Shown: positions 22,659-34,560, numbered from the stretch's first letter. The stretch is 64,000 nt of DNA from Posidonia oceanica (GCA_037176725.1 JAZBRS010000026.1:148377501-148441500); one strand, 5' to 3'. Translations and numbers: made by a program. The notes: generated by a model from the sequence alone, not told the origin.

Positions 22659-24119
22659 TGTAGATATCCCATTTTCGCATTTCCCAGAGTTCATAGAAGA
22701 TAGGAACTTCTGAGGCACCCAGATCACACAACTAAGGCTTAATAACATATTTTCCGGAGTTTTCATGATCTACTTAAAAACAATGCTTGATTTTACATGA
22801 CTTAAGGTTGTTGGCTGTGGCAGAGTTGACGCACTCAGACTCATGGCAAGTCCGAGTACCTTGAGCACGCTTTATCCCACTCAAATCCATGGCAGATTTG
22901 AGTTAAAGAAGATATTTTTTATGATTTCATGAGATATCTGAAGTTTCCCGGCCTTTTATCAGGTTTTCTCTTGATAGAACCTAAGAACTAGAGCTAGAAA
23001 TGATCTGAGCTTACTAGTTGCCAGCGGTGGAGGCGACATGGATAGGCACCCTTTCAACAGGCTACTAACAAAGGCATCATCACAGCAGGCAACTAACTAT
23101 CATGGGCTCCATTAACTGCCTCTGGCAGTTGTTTTTTACGGTTATCTTCGACGATCCCCTCGACAGCTAGACGCTAATCTAACCGGTGACTAACAGTCGT
23201 GAAACTGCAACAGTTATTTCCCACGATCCCCTCAACTGCCAGGCACCAACAAAGCCAGCGACTAACATTAGACGTCAATATAAACGGCGACTAACGATCG
23301 TGGCCTCCATCAAACCGAATTTCCACGGTTTCCCACGAGTGCTTGAGCGGTTGCTGGTCTTAGGCGCCTACATATGCGGTGACTGACAATAACTGCCATT
23401 TTTCTTCTAGAAACTTCTATGTGTCAACCACCCACACCCCTGGAGTCTATAAATAGACCCCGTGGGTCAGTGTTTGAACCCCTAGCTAATTGTGAGAAAA
23501 TCACTCCCTATTAGTTCAAGAGAGAGAAATTCCCTTTAGATTTTTAGGGTTTTGAGCTTTCACATCCAGAGAGCTAGAGTTTTCAATCCAGAAACTCTAC
23601 CCCCTCATCTTCAAAAGTGGAATCCTAGCTTCCACTTTCAATCCAGAAACCCTAGGTCCCAGAGATCTTGAGCCAAGCCGGAGCTCCGACCGTGCCTCCA
23701 CTTCTACTCCACTGCATACAGCACGAGGGTGAAGGGAGTATTCTTCCAATCTACTTTTTAATTCATATTGCATTCCTTAGCATAGGGCCCATAGCATATG
23801 CATGTGGGGAACGACCCTCGGTTAATATTAGTTTCTTTTGTTTATGTTACTTTTTCTGTTTATTTCTACTACCACTTACTACACGAACTAATCCGGATCT
23901 ATTTACTTTGTTTTGAAGGAAAGGAATAACGCTTACGTGACACGAGGGAGCCGCTAGACGACATCCTACCGTCGATCTAGTGATTCGAGTACCCGCATCC
24001 TCATCATCTCCCCCAAGGCGTCTTGTCAGTCCATCGACGAGTGGCGATCACATCAAGCTGTCGACGTCGTGGAAGCGCCGGTATCTTCATTCAGACACCC
24101 CCCCAAATCCACATCCACA
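22659..24119 (+). repeat. 3' LTR of element G
   Basis: It is 1,461 bp, the same length as the 5' LTR, and runs from TGTAGATATC to ATCCACA. It is followed by GAGCT and then by the rest of LTR copy A. A TATAAATA box is at 23,448-23,455. Confidence 0.95.
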
Positions 24120-24416
24120 GAGCTATTTGTGTGCCTAGGTGGGGTGTGTGTTGGGTGACCTATTGAGTGGTCACTCACGTGTGTTTTGTTTCTGTTTTTG
24201 GCAGGTGCAGGATAAGAGCTGGAGTTGCTAGTGCACATAAGAAAGAAGTCACATTGCCACACATCAAGGGTTCTAGGTAAGTGAGTTAATTAAGTTTATT
24301 TTATTTCTGCTGTATAGTGATTGTGAGAATTTAGTTCTGTAGTACATTAAATATATATAAAAAAATGGTAGCTAGGTTGAGAGGTAACGACTTGGGGGTC
24401 GTTACACCATGTAAGC
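24120..24416 (+). mobile_element. LTR copy A (family 1), right part
   Basis: This is the last 297 bp of the LTR split by G. It carries the conserved family-1 end: GAGTGGTCACTCACGTG, then CTAGTGCACATAAG, then TAGCTAGGTTGAGAGGTAACG, finishing GGGGTCGTTACA. The same end occurs in B (to 49,021) and, reversed, at the starts of C, D, E and F. No primer-binding site follows, so A is a solo or broken LTR. Confidence 0.88.
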
Positions 24417-24419
24417 TAA

Positions 24420-25783
24420 ATAAAACACCAAACTAAGGGAGAAAGAAAGTACAGCAGCAACATCAAACTGGAGGTGCTTCGCTTACCTTGTCGGAGGCCG
24501 TAGAATGGATTTGTTCCTCTTGATACTCCTTGTTGCTTAATCGCAGCGATGAAGCTCTGGTGATACTCCTGCTCCGGTGCACTGCTGTGAGGTTGGGTTG
24601 TTGGTGAGGAGGAGAGGGATGGCTGGAGATGGTGATGGTGAGGTTGTTGGACGTTGGAGGAGAAGGTCGTGAGATGTGGTGGAGGTGTTGGCTACTGTGG
24701 TGGAGGAGGAGGACGTGAGATGTGGTGGAGGTGCTGTTGGGTTGGAGGAGGAGGTTGTGAGATGTGGTGGAGGTGTTGGCTGCTGTGATGGAGGTGCTAT
24801 TGGGTTGGAGGAGGAGATCGTGAGATGTGGTGGAGGTGTTGGCTGCTGTGGTGGAGGTGCTGTTGTGTTGGAGGAGGAGGTCGTGAGATATGGTGGAGGT
24901 GTTGGCTGCTATGGTGGAGGAGGAGGACGTGAGATGTGGTGGAGGTGTTGTTGGGTGCTAGCCGGATTTCTCACTGGAGAAGGAGGTGCTCTGGGGCTCT
25001 TCGGCAAGGCTACGGTGGTGCTGGGTAGTGTTCGGCCGTAGGAGGGGTTGCTGGGATCGTGGAGAATGGCCCCAAGGTGGTGCTGGGCGTGCTGGTTGTT
25101 TAGCTAATGGTCGAGAGGGTTCCGTTCGAAAAATGGTTCTGCCCTTCCCTGTCTACCCGCATAGGTGGTTGAAGAGGTTGGAGGTGGCGTGCACGGGAGC
25201 AAGGCACAGGTTGACAGGGCAAGGTCGGTGCGCTGCTGGTGTCAGGTCGTGCGAGCGGTGCCAAAAGTCATCCAGACTGTCAGGAAGCATGGTAGAGGTC
25301 GTGCGACGCAGTCCGCACGGGCTAAGTCGACGACTGGTTGGGATTCAAATGGGAGAGGGTAGGCTAGGGTTTTTGGCTTTGGATGAGGGCACGATGGTCC
25401 GGAGCTCCAGGTCACAGGTCGGAATCCATGCGAGTGTCGGCCGTCGTCAGTGGCAATGGCCAGTCCAGTCGGCCGGCGAAGGCTATTGGCATAGGGGAAC
25501 TGCGCATGGAATACGCGGGACATACCCACATATGGAATACGTGGTCCGACTATACAGAGCCTTTTGTAGTGGATTCTGGGCCCATTTCCTTGGTGTTTGA
25601 GCCACTAGTGTGCTTTGGGCTATGAAGGCTAGTGGTGTGATGGTTTTGGGTAGGTTTTGAAGGTTTTGGGTTGGTTTTGGGGTCTAGTCTGGTGAAGTTG
25701 GTTGGGTAATGCCTCGTCGTGACCGGAGCAAGCCTCTCCTAGAGAAATCGGCCTACGAGTGGCGTCAAAATGGGGTGTCTACA
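24420..25783 (-). mobile_element. LTR O, Tat-like, solo or truncated
   Basis: The minus strand starts TGTAGACACCCCATTTTGAC at 25,783, closely like the start of LTR M. The other end may be TGTAAGC at 24,420 (minus strand GCTTACA). No matching target duplication is seen (CACCA against CAACC). The junctions with copy A on the left and with the Gypsy RT on the right may be recombinational. Confidence 0.6.
24671..24960. repeat. GGTGGAGGTGTTGG minisatellite in LTR O
   Basis: GAGATGTGG starts at 24,671, 24,717, 24,759, 24,822, 24,885 (GAGATATGG) and 24,931. Spacings are 46, 42, 63, 63 and 46 bp, mostly multiples of a 21-bp subunit. The glycine-rich open frames over it come from the repeat and are not treated as a gene. 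Confidence 0.85.
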
Positions 25784-26562
25784 CAACCCTAAGATGATCC
25801 TTATGTTGTTCTCTGTCTAGAGAAAATACCACAATATCATCCGTGAACACAATCACAAACTTGTCCAAGAAATCCTTGAATACTCTATTCATCATATCCA
25901 TAAATGCTACTGGTGCATTAGTCAATCCAAAAGGCATGACCACAACTTCATAGTGCTAATAACGTGATCTAAAAGCCGTCTTGTGTATATCCTCTTCTTT
26001 GATTCTCATTTGTTGGTATCCAGACCTAAGATCAATCTTTGAGAACACTGAAGCACCCTTCAGTTGATCGAACAAGTCATCAATCTGAGGTAATGGGTAC
26101 CTATTCTTCACAGTCACCTGATTCAACATCTAGTAATCAATACACATCCTCATCGATCCATCTTTCTTCTTGACAAACAATACAGGTGCTCCCCATGGTG
26201 AAACATTAGGTCTAATAAATCCCTTGTCCATCAACTCCTACAGTTGTTTCTTTAATTCTTCCAACTCTACAGGTGCCATCTAGTATGGTGCCTTCGATTG
26301 CGGTGTAGTTCCATCCATTAGTTCAATGACCAAATCAATCTCTTGCTTAGGAGGTAGTCTGGGAAGATCCTCAGGAAAAACTTTTGGAAATTCCCTAACA
26401 ACCTTGATTTCCTCAAGTTTTGCTGGAATAGATTCCATCTTAACTACACTTGCTAGATAAGACTAACAACCCTTCATAATCAACTTTTGTGCCTTTACTG
26501 CAGAGACCATGTTCCGACCTTTTCCATGCCTAATCCCTCTAATTACTACCACTGTTTTCCAA
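25784..26562 (-). pseudogene. pol: Decayed Gypsy reverse transcriptase of element I, truncated
   Basis: On the minus strand a damaged frame encodes Ty3/Gypsy RT blocks in order: [20 protein letters not shown], then [15 protein letters not shown], then [17 protein letters not shown], then [15 protein letters not shown], then FTDDIVVFS (the catalytic xxDD box, near 25,820-25,860). Several TAG stops sit where Gln is plausible. The frame is shifted by one relative to gag-pro, at about 26,553-26,580. It ends abruptly at 25,784 where LTR O begins, so RNase H and integrase are missing. Motifs fit Del/Tekay-type chromoviruses. Confidence 0.9.
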
Positions 26563-27940
26563 GTTTTGCAATAATAATCTTCTTCTCCCGACACTGAACA
26601 CTAGCATAGAATTGTGCTAACCAATCCATTCCCAAAATGACATCAAAATTCGTCATTTGAAGTGGTACCAAGTTTACAGGAAAATTTCGCTCATCTATCT
26701 TAATGGGAACATCACCAAAGAACTATCCTACAATTGCTGCCTCTCCCAAAGGGGTTGACACTTCCAAGGTATAACTTAATTTCTCAGGTAAAATAACTCG
26801 AGTTCTAGCAAACCTTGATGAAATAAAGGTATGTGTAGCACCAGAATCAAAAAGTACTTTGGCAATATGATCAAAAACTAAAAGAGTACCTGCCACCACT
26901 CCGTTGTGCTTCTCTACCTCCTCTGCCTCAATGGTAAACACTTGTCCTTGAACCCTTTGTTGCTGTCCCTCAGGCCTCTTGTCCTAGGTTTCATCAATCC
27001 TCCTATTCGGGCAATATTTGATGAAATGACCCTTCTACCCACATGCTAAACATGCGCCAGTGCAGAGATAGCACTCCTTATCAGGATGAAACCTGTCGCA
27101 GTAGGGACATGCCTCCTAACCACCTTTGCCACCAAATTTGTGCTCTGTCCTCTGCCTTTTAGATGTTCAGGTGTCACTTGTGCCAGATGACTTATTCTTA
27201 GATTGATTACCATGGTTGCTATTGCTACTCCCTTTTCGATTCTTCTCCATCTCCTACATGTACTCTTCATGATCGTCATCGAGGACCGTAGCACACTTGA
27301 TTGCTTCTGCTAAAGTCTAGCGTCTACTTGTCCTGACCTTGGTTCTGAGTGCTAGAATTAAACCTGAAGTAAACTTGGTTGCCCTTTCTTTGGGTGTGTT
27401 GTAAACTCCTAGGCAATATTTGTCCAACTTATTAAATTTTAAAATATACTCGGTCAGAGTCAGTTTGTTGAGCTTCAGCATTAGGAATTCCTGCCACTTC
27501 TTCTCCTGTGGAAAATATTTTTCATTGCAAGCCTCTAAAAATTCTTCCCATGAAATAGTGTCTTCAACCTCAAACTTGATTTCCTGAGTAACCCTCCACC
27601 AGTATTCTACTTCTTCAATAAAACGATATGCGGCTAGATCTACCATTTGCTTTGCTGGGCAACTCATTGCTCTGAATACCTTCTCCATGTCATTGACCCA
27701 ACTTTCTGCTTTCTCCGGATTCACCTCACCTGCAAAACTTGGTGGATTCTGCCTCATAAATCGCTCTAGTAAATCCACAATTGGATTTCATTCCCTTCTG
27801 ATCACTTGATTTGCCAATACCTAGGCCAACTGCCCAATGGATTCCATCATGAACTGGCATTGCCCTTCCTAGCTACCATCCTAGTCTGTGACATTTTCAG
27901 AACGTGCTCTCCAACCCCTTCCATGTCCTGGATGCACCAT
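26563..27940 (-). pseudogene. gag-pro: Decayed Gypsy gag-protease of element I
   Basis: One minus-strand frame from ATG 27,940 carries about nine stops, nearly all TAG where Gln is expected. It holds the Gag capsid region (DLLERFMRQNPPSFAGEV, then an AESWVNDMEKVF block and a WEEFLEACNEKYFP block, about 27,330-27,780). A CCHC-type knuckle region follows near 27,010-27,070, ending KGHFIKYCP. Next comes an aspartic protease with LFDSGATHTFIS (near 26,830-26,860), then FDVILGMDWLAQFYA. The order gag-protease-RT is normal for Gypsy. The gene cannot be translated whole. Confidence 0.9.
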
Positions 27941-28732
27941 TTTGACATTTAAATAAAGCACTACCCCCAAATAAGAGTGTGCAAAAGAATTCCAAATAGT
28001 ATATTAACTTGAAAGTACTACTATATTTATTATTAAAGGTTGTGTGGTTACAATGCTGTTCTAACCAAATCATTCCGTTAAAAAGATAACTACACTACAA
28101 CCATGTTCACATATCAGGATTTGGAACTCATGCAGAAGTTACACTAAGGGGGCTCCTACATGTGGTAACAAATCCCTGACAATTCTTAACAGAATCATCG
28201 AATATGGATATCCAACAATGACTCTGCTGGCGATAAAGCCAGAAGTTATCCCCCATTCTTTCCTCCTCCTCATCCTCTCAGATGCGGGAATGATTAGGGT
28301 TTGCCACATCTTGCAGTTCTTTAGGCAAATATCGATAACCATGCTCACCTGTGAAGCTAAATTCCGCACGTTGCTTCCTTAGATAAGTGTGCATGCGCTT
28401 CTCAAGCCTCTTCTTACGACGCTCTTCTTTCTCTTGTCGATGACATTCCCTAGCTAGTCGTCTTTGCACTTTTTCTGTGCGTTGTTGTGCCCATTGAACT
28501 CACCTCTCTTCTTTGAGCTAACGATGCACCTCTTGCATCCCTTGGTATTCTTTGTATGGTATATGAAGTGTGCCACCGCCAATCCTCTTGAAGTTGGGGA
28601 TGTAAAATGTCTTCGCCATGATGCTTCCTGTAACAAGACACAATTAAGCATGCCATGATTATGCTGACCTTGGGTATCATTAACTCCTAATGGTGTTACT
28701 ATCCTAGGCTTAGTACACAAAGGGGACCCTAT
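27941..28732 (-). other. Element I leader
   Basis: Non-coding stretch between the primer-binding site and gag on the minus strand. Short open frames overlap on both strands and match nothing known to me. Confidence 0.55.
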
Positions 28733-28744
28733 GCTCTGATGCCA
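28733..28744 (-). other. Primer-binding site of element I (initiator Met tRNA)
   Basis: The minus strand reads TGGCATCAGAGC, one base away from the standard TGGTATCAGAGC site. It directly follows an LTR end (CGTTACAACA), which fixes element I on the minus strand. Confidence 0.9.
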
Positions 28745-30465
28745 TGTTGTAACGTCTACACATGTACGGGTAAGCGGAAGCAATAACAGAAGCTCCATTG
28801 ATGTGTGAACATTACAAATAGATAAAAGAGAACAGTTAAAGTACTATCATATTTATTACATCTCTTAAATCTGTCTATTTCAGTTCTATTACATGACTAG
28901 GAATTTAAAAAGAAAATAAGAACAGTATTCTTCTAGGTTCCATGTGTATGACTGAGCCAACTATTCACCAAGCATGTCCAAGCTATACTCCATGACTATC
29001 TACAATTAGACAATACCACTGTTTGAGTTTATGAAAAACTCAGTATGCTTGTGGGATCCTAACCTACCACACACTAGACAGACTTATAATAAATTCTACG
29101 TTTTCACTTTCTTTTCCTTTCAGTTTTTTAGTGGATCCCCTAGACCACCCACCACTGGCATGACGTGGTCTTCCAGTTGGTATACAATCCATCTTCACTC
29201 CCATTAATTATTATATTTTCAATTACACACTTGTTCATTAGTGAAGACTTTATATACCAACCTGTGTCAGTCAATAGACATCAGATCTGAGTTTTGTGGT
29301 CTTATCATTGCCACGAGATCCTCAAAGGGATCCAACACTAAACCTCATCAGGTCTGTGCATCTTCTTTAGGGTCATTACTCCGAAGAGTTATATGCCAAG
29401 ACCATATTCTCTCTCTCGCAGTCCTTATCTTGAGAGACATTTGCATTATTTATCTTTCCCACTTGAATGGACTAATCTTTAATTCTTTATAAATCTAAGG
29501 ACTTGACTGTAAAATTTCATTCTACCTAATAACAATAAGTACAAGGGTTCTTATGAAATTTTCATAAGTATGGGAATTATTATGCAATCATAAAAAAACC
29601 TCAGAAGCCTGTACTACAAAATCCTGTTTGAAACAATTACAATATCACATTTATGTTGTCATATCAGTTGTAATTTCATAATATTTCTAGGATTAACTTA
29701 CAATTTCTCTTGTAAATTTTAAGAATCTACCTCTTCCTCAAAGTTATTCATGCAAAACACATTATTTGTAAAGTAAACACCATATCATAAGTTGGGGGTA
29801 TAAATCAAATTACCTATCATAAGGGGAGGACCAATATGTAAGAGAAAGAAAAAGAGATGATAAACTAATCCATATGCTATAATATGAGTCAAAGAAATGC
29901 AATTTGCCCAATCCATCATCTTCAACCTTTACGCAGGTTCTAATCCAACGCAACTCATGACAACCCAAAAAATATTTCAACAGTTCATTTTCAAACCATA
30001 TAATGTTACTGTAATATTTCCTTCCATAATCAAATGATCTAAAGTATTTCATAAAAAAAAAATCTACAGTAATAGCATATAACCATCCAAGTTCACTATT
30101 CATTTACTTTTCAACCACCAAATAAAATCACTGTTCATCATTTTCTCAATGAGACTATAGGAATAGTAACTACAGCAACCCATTTCCAATTCCAACAAAT
30201 CCCAGCATACCTCACACCAGTGATTGGCTCCTTGCGTTGATGAGCTTCCCAATTGATCGACGAGCCTCTCCACCAAGTCCAGTGGCGCATGATCGGCAGC
30301 GACAATTCTCCCTTCACTTCTCGACCGTGTCCTTTGACCTCTCCTCGGCAACCTCCTCTCTTCTCTCATTGCCTGCAACTCTCCCCTCTACCTCTCATGG
30401 TGTGTCGCCATAAGGAGTGAGCCCCAGCTATAAATAGGCCCAAATGTACCCAACGTTACGCAATC
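28745..30465 (-). repeat. 5' LTR of element I, outer end approximate
   Basis: The inner end next to the primer-binding site is clear (plus strand TGTTGTAACGTCTACAC). The outer end is placed near 30,465, where the minus strand reads TTGCGTAACGTTGGG, similar to the inner end, shortly before the MULE relic begins. A TATTTATAG box lies on the minus strand near 30,430. No second LTR exists in the window. Confidence 0.6.
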
Positions 30466-30555
30466 GTACTGCCGCCATCATTGCCCGTCGATGACTCCAC
30501 TTCCGCCGACGTCTCCACTTCTGCCAACGCATCTGGTCAATCCACTACCAAAACG

Positions 30556-31612
30556 GCCGATCATTACAAGTTTGCTTTAGATTTCAACAAGAGCAAACCA
30601 CATCCCAATAAAACTGACTATCCATTATGGTTGATACCGACAAATGATGCAAAGGACATGTTGTATTTATTAGTTAAGTGGTGTTAAAAGAAACAACATC
30701 ATCGATGCACTGGTAAGAAACTCTAGACCTTGAATCATCCCAAAAAACATTCTTCAATCTACAGATCAGATCCAAATCAAACATGTAGAAAAAATTCTGG
30801 TTCTTCTGTTGCATTTCCATGAAGTACTCATGAATGGCTTCTGCGTCTCCAACACCTAGTTTTAGTGTTCTAATCTTTTTAAGAATATTTCTCACATCTT
30901 GTTGGGTGAATTTCACATTTGCGTGTCCCCCATGTTCTACAATTAAAGTTTGCATTATCTTTAAAGGAGTGATTCTAACCAAGTCAAAGTTTTTTATGTG
31001 AATTTGCTCTAATGTAGTCATCCATTTTTTGGATCGAAGAAATAGTAACGTACTTGGATTAAGAAGATTGTAGTTATGAACGTTGATAACATCATATATC
31101 TAGTACTTGCCATTTGCCAATCTCAATTTTTTATGGGCCATGCATCTAGTTTTTGCGGTCATATTAATCCCATAAGTTGGATTTTTACGGCCTTTGCCAC
31201 ACTTGCAACAAGATAAGTATACCCTATAAATAATCCCCTCTTTTGTTTTCTTTGAGTGTCTTTTTATTACTCCAAATCCTGTTCTGTTGGCAAAATATAC
31301 ATAGAACTTGTATGCAGCTCCTAGTAATTCAAATTGCATACCTTCAACTGGAACTCCTTCTCCCTCATCTTCTGCAACATTTTCAATGTCAAGTATTTCT
31401 GGTTCATGTCTTTCTTCTTCAACTTGTTCGTCATCGTCCTATGATATTTTTGGTTCAGGATCTTCTTCATTGAGTTATACTGCATCAGAAATTTTTGGTT
31501 CATGTCTCTCTACTTTACATATTTCTTTATCATCATTAAACTCTTCATATGGATAGTTTTCAACATAACGATAGAACCAATCATCTTCCAATCTTGTTTT
31601 GTTTGGACACAT
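30556..31612 (-). pseudogene. FAR1/MULE-type transposase relic (element J)
   Basis: From ATG 31,612 on the minus strand an acidic leader is followed by a FAR1-type DNA-binding region (AAYKFYVYFANRTGFGVIKR, then CCKCGKGRKNP, then TRCMAHKKLRLANGKY). Next is a MULE transposase start (EHGGHANVKFTQQDVRN, then GDAEAIHEYFMEMQQKNQNF, then LKNVFWDDSRSR). A one-base shift near 30,690 leads to LTNKYNMSFASFVGINHNG and LLGCGLL. Three further stops are TAG or TAA at Gln-like positions. The catalytic part downstream is missing, cut near the LTR of element I. FAR1/FHY3 genes descend from such transposases. This copy is a relic, not a working regulator. Confidence 0.85.
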
Positions 31613-31639
31613 TGTCCTCTATTATCTTCTATTGTAACT

Positions 31640-32340
31640 CACTTGGTAGACAGAAGAAATAATAGCAAAATTAGAATAAATGATACCAAAATTCAATATG
31701 ATACAAAAACCTTAGAGAAAGATACCAAAGACAAAATGATACCAAAAATGAAGACATGATACCAATAACGGAATAAAGATACCAAACTTAGCAGAAATGA
31801 TACCAAAATCTAATATGATACAAAAATCACATAGAATGACACCAAATTGCTAAATGTTACGAAAAATGTAAGAAATGTTACTAAAAATTGAATAAATGAT
31901 ACCAAACTTGCAGAAATGATACCAAATGACAAGATGATGCCAAAAAGGAAGGAATGACACCAAAAACAAAAAAAAATGATACTAAACTTGGAAGAAATGA
32001 TATCAAAATCTAATATGATACAAAATCATATAGAATGATACCAAATGACGAGATGATACAAAAAATGTAAGAAATGATACAAAAAATGGAATAAATAATA
32101 CCAAACTTGCAGAAATGATACCAAATGATAAGTTGATACCAAAAATAAAGAAATGATACAAAAAATGGAATACTAAACTTAAAGGAATAATATCAAAGGA
32201 ATGATACCAAATGACAAGAAATGGAATGATACCAAATGACAAGATGACGCTAAATTTAAAGAAATAATATCAAAGGAAAAGAGGGATACTAAAAAGCAAG
32301 AGAATGTTACCAAATGATACAAAAAATAAATGAAATAATA
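31640..32340 (+). repeat. Degenerate ATGATACCAAA array
   Basis: The words GATACCAAA, GATACAAAA and close variants recur dozens of times at irregular 11-35 bp spacing. Larger segments such as AATCTAATATGATACAAAA also repeat. The array abuts the start of transposase J on its 5' side, so it may be the terminal or subterminal region of the old MULE. Confidence 0.8.
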
Positions 32341-33095
32341 CTAGAACTTGGATGACAACACATGGGTGAAAATGAATGATTCATGACTGAAAATGAGTGA
32401 CGGTCTCTAACTAAACAAAAGACAATCATAATACAACAAAAAACCACCACGTTGTAGACTCTCTCGATACAATAATAAGAATACAATGTATTTATTGAGC
32501 TTCAATAATTGCACAACAACTTTTGGAATCTACTTTTATGTAGGCTCCATTGATGTTTTCTACCTTGGATCCTAAAATAAGGTCTTAAAGAAGCTTTAAA
32601 ATCTCGAATCTAGAGGACAACTAACTAAAGAATAGGAGGAAACAAGCTCGAGTGAGACACACCCTCACATGTAGAATAATGAAGAGGAGGAAGTCAATGA
32701 AGAAGAAGAATAAAGAAGCTGGAATGTTAGGAAAGTAGTGTCTTTTAATGTATAGAAAAGTTTTCCACCAAAAATCAAATTTCCTTTTCAATCGTTTTGT
32801 CCTAGTTTGCACTATTCATTGTCAGAAATCACTATTCATGGCGAAAGAGAGAAAATAAGGACTCATGGGGGTTGCTGACGAGTACATGCCATGTAGGTAG
32901 TGTACGATTTGGCATAAGATTGGGTGTATACAAACATTTTTCCTTAACCCATTAAGTATTAAAGTAGGGCATGTCAAGGGCCCGAGAAGACCTAGGTAGG
33001 GCTAGGCCGACTTGCCTAGCAAGAAGGTGGATTCCCAACAATCGGAATCCGGCCATTACTTACAACTGGAGTTTTTTACTCTCTCTTCCCTTTCC
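32341..33095. other. No gene recognised
   Basis: AT-rich sequence without a supported frame, repeat or transposon end. Confidence 0.5.
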
Positions 33096-33440
33096 CCACC
33101 TATAAATATCATCTTTCTCTCCCTTAATTTTTCCCATACCATTCCTCTCTACTATGTCAACAAACACTCTACTATTTCCACATATTCTCTCAAGTTTCAA
33201 CTGTCAAGTTCTTATTGATGGCGGCAAGAAGGTTAGAGATATGAAATCATTACACCATAGATCTAGAAGATGATAGGTATCATGTGTGTAATTACTGTGA
33301 TTGTAAGTTATCTTTAACCTTGGTAGTTTGACATCTCATCTACTGAGACAATTTTAGATATGTCAAAGAAAAAAGCAAGAAGATGAATGCTCTAGAATGC
33401 ATGCAGATACAATTCAACTTCCACGTTTCGCTCATCAATT
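33096..33440 (+). pseudogene. Possible BED zinc-finger relic, hAT-like
   Basis: A TATAAATA box at about 33,101 precedes a damaged frame. It reads HYTIDLEDDRYHVCNYCDCK, then after a shift GSLTSHLLRQF. The spacing of aromatic residue, CxxC and HLxxH-like part fits a BED finger of hAT transposases or RICESLEEPER-type genes. The second histidine pair is incomplete and nothing downstream is recognisable, so this is tentative. Confidence 0.4.
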
Positions 33441-34026
33441 GAAAACATGGCTCACATTTAGGCCGCAACTCTGCTCCTATAATTCATTTTTGATTAGTTT
33501 ATGTAATTTTATTTAATTTTGTTGAATAAAATGTTAATTTTATTGATAAAATAGTAATTTTATTAAATAAATAACATTTCTTTATTATAATGATTTTTTA
33601 ACAAAATGAGCCAAGCCCAGCCCGTTAGGCCTGATAGCCAAGGGCCAAGGTATTTGTTGTTCCTTACGCTGGAGTGACATCCTAAGTATATAATTCACTC
33701 TTTGTATAAATACTTCAAAATAATTGTATAACAAAGTCTTTTTTGAACGATAGAGGTGAATATTAGTCTCCCAAGGGCCAAGGTTTTGAGATAAAATATG
33801 TTTGAAGAGAGACCGTCCTCAACTCCTACGGCTAGCAACAAAACTGCCACACAAACTAAGGTTAACAATCAACAGGTTCAAACCATCCCTTAATAATTGT
33901 ACAGGTTAGAGAACTGTTTAGTGTTGGAGAATACAGGTCTCTTTTACATTTCAATTTCATCAAGTTGTGGACAAAAAGAAAGCTCATGACATGATACATA
34001 TAGGTAGGACCTTCACCTAACTGGAT
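33441..34026. other. No gene recognised
   Basis: AT-rich sequence up to the CACTA element. GGGCCAAGG occurs at about 33,642 and 33,775, but no element could be defined. Confidence 0.45.
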
Positions 34027-34139
34027 CGCCACTAGTAGAATTTAGTTTATAGACGATGGTTTATAGATAACCGTCAATAAAATATTATTTAAATAACGAT
34101 TTAACCCGTCAGAATTAGATTATAATTGTGATAGTTTAA

Positions 34140-34560
34140 CCCGTCACAATACCATTAAAAATCGGAACGCGCGAAACCCTCGCATCTCCGCCCGCTCACC
34201 AGCTTCCCACGTCTTTCCTTCCGCTCCCTAAATATTTGGCAAGATTAATTTCTTATCTTCTCGTCTCTCCAGATTGTATCCCCTAGCTCCTTGCCGTGCC
34301 GCGCAACATCAGTTCCCTCTCCTTGCCGACGACAGAAGCAGCTCCCTCCTTGCCGTTCCGCCGTTCCCTCCGTTCCGCCGTTCCACTCTTTGCCGCCGAT
34401 CTTGCTCCAGGCCGCCGACTCGCTCCCCTTCTCAGTGGTCTCTGCTCCGCCGATCTCACTCCGGCCCCTTCTCAGTAGTCTTCCGCCGTGCTTCTTTAAA
34501 ATTTGCACCTTTATTAGCATCTCAGGTGCACCTTTATATTTTCTGCACCTCTAAGTATTG
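34140..34560. other. GC-rich block inside CACTA element K
   Basis: This block is rich in CCG, CTCC and GCCG, unlike the AT-rich rest of the element. It could be a captured 5' end of a gene (UTR or first exon). Overlapping open frames exist in several phases and none is recognised. Confidence 0.45.

Larger units (their letters stand above)
2482..24119 (+). mobile_element. Element G: Tat-like LTR retrotransposon with gag but no pol
   Basis: The element has two 1,461-bp LTRs, each starting TGTAGATA and ending CCACA, flanked by the 5-bp duplication GAGCT (2,477-2,481 and 24,120-24,124). The internal region holds a long leader, a decayed gag frame and long non-coding DNA. I see no protease, reverse transcriptase, RNase H or integrase. 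Two later insertions (H at 7,664-14,226 and solo LTR M at 15,385-21,130) inflate it. Without them the element is about 9.3 kb. The gag has the features of the Tat/Ogre lineage. It is inferred to be a non-autonomous gag-only derivative. A hand alignment of the LTRs shows about 50 substitutions and two 1-bp gaps (about 96% identity), mostly transitions. Confidence 0.9.

Noticed and set aside
24676..25600. Glycine/valine-rich and arginine-rich open frames of 121 and 204 codons
   Set aside because: The first is the minisatellite translation. The second is unmatched and lies in the antisense of LTR O.
27778..27940. Starting gag of element I at the ATG near 27,778
   Set aside because: The same frame extends upstream to ATG 27,940 through TAG codons that look like decayed Gln codons, so the earlier start is preferred.
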